A stretch of DNA of 14,316 nucleotides from DATLFA01 sp039934635 (GTDB lineage: Bacteria > Actinomycetota > Acidimicrobiia > Acidimicrobiales > WLNW01), in assembly GCA_039934635.1 (NCBI GenBank), contig JBDTLT010000137.1:1-14316 (forward strand). Reading direction: 5' to 3'. Position 1 is the stretch's first letter, and each line of letters opens with the position of its first letter. This document shows, in pieces, positions 14,194-14,316 of this stretch. Below the pieces are notes generated by a model that had not been told where the DNA came from, did not search any database, and was given only the letters and a program-made list of their open reading frames with translations. The translations under genes were made by a program, and so were the position numbers.

Positions 14194-14200
14194 TCGTTGC

Positions 14201-14316
14201 ATGACTGCGCCGCGGCCCGAGCGGAAACCGAAGGTTTGTGTGGTCGGATCGTCGAATGTCGATCTGGTCACGTACGCGCGACGGTTGCCCGTGCTGGGCG
14301 AGACCCTGCCCGGCGA
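14201..14316 (+). CDS. Ribokinase/PfkB-family carbohydrate kinase, N-terminal fragment
   Basis: Only 38 complete codons lie inside the window; the gene runs off the right edge. The translation begins MTAPRPERKPKVCVVGSSNV and continues with DLVTYARRLPVLGETLPG. The VVGSSNVDLV strand and the RLPVLGETLPG segment (about 29-38) match the start of ribokinases, where the Gly/Asn/Asp of the first motif and the GET of the second contact the sugar. The start is the first ATG after the 23-base gap shared with cdd. A ribokinase phosphorylating free (deoxy)ribose would suit this locus, but other PfkB sugar or nucleoside kinases share these motifs. Confidence 0.8.
   Translation, partial: MTAPRPERKPKVCVVGSSNVDLVTYARRLPVLGETLPG

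Noticed and set aside
1..14316. CRISPR array, insertion sequence, tRNA/rRNA, toxin-antitoxin or phage-defence system
   Set aside because: I saw no spaced repeats, transposase or integrase motifs, clover-leaf sequences or defence-type domains. The region is consistently metabolic with even base composition.

Overview
The window is GC-rich, almost fully coding, and packed with short stop/start overlaps. Its protein variants are of actinobacterial type: an adenosine deaminase with HDHLDGGLRP and NTDNRLMS, and a cytidine deaminase with CAEC. I infer an actinobacterium, possibly an Acidimicrobiia-like marine or freshwater lineage. The phylum is a reasonable inference from protein style; the class is a guess. 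Nothing looks mobile: I see no transposase, integrase, tRNA, rRNA or CRISPR array, and no gene-free stretch longer than about 70 bases.

Layout, left to right. (1) A leftward block, 3716 down to 3: uracil phosphoribosyltransferase (upp), a Tat-type lipoprotein polysaccharide deacetylase overlapping it by 4 bases, and a large arylsulfatase. (2) A rightward, tightly packed six-gene operon, 3781-9777: deoxyribose-phosphate aldolase of the long, human-like type, a full-length aldehyde dehydrogenase, a truncated Cys-less aldehyde dehydrogenase-like partner, a PaaI-type thioesterase, and the beta and alpha subunits of an ADP-forming acyl-CoA synthetase. (3) A leftward block, 14177 down to 9782: cytidine deaminase, thymidine phosphorylase, a PHYHD1-like phytanoyl-CoA dioxygenase, adenosine deaminase and an unrecognised Trp-rich protein. 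(4) At the right edge, the first 38 codons of a divergent ribokinase-family gene.

Most of the window reads as one nucleoside salvage and deoxyribose catabolism locus. Cytidine deaminase makes (deoxy)uridine. Thymidine phosphorylase releases the base and deoxyribose-1-phosphate. After isomerisation by a phosphopentomutase not seen here, DeoC cleaves deoxyribose-5-phosphate to glyceraldehyde-3-phosphate and acetaldehyde. The dehydrogenase can oxidise acetaldehyde to acetate, and the ADP-forming synthetase can interconvert acetate + CoA + ATP with acetyl-CoA. Upp recovers uracil as UMP, adenosine deaminase handles (deoxy)adenosine, and a ribokinase would handle free pentose.

The most interesting points are these. 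The two adjacent aldehyde dehydrogenase genes look like a split version of the ALDH16 family, whose members are normally one chain with an active domain followed by a Cys-less domain. Also, TAnnnT elements sit 6-7 bases before the start codons of five genes (deoC, ribokinase, cdd, add, sulfatase), which suggests leaderless transcripts. At both divergent gene pairs the -10-like elements overlap back to back. Other oddities are a PHYHD1-like oxygenase embedded in the nucleoside genes, a deacetylase with an altered first catalytic motif, and an orphan Trp-rich protein.
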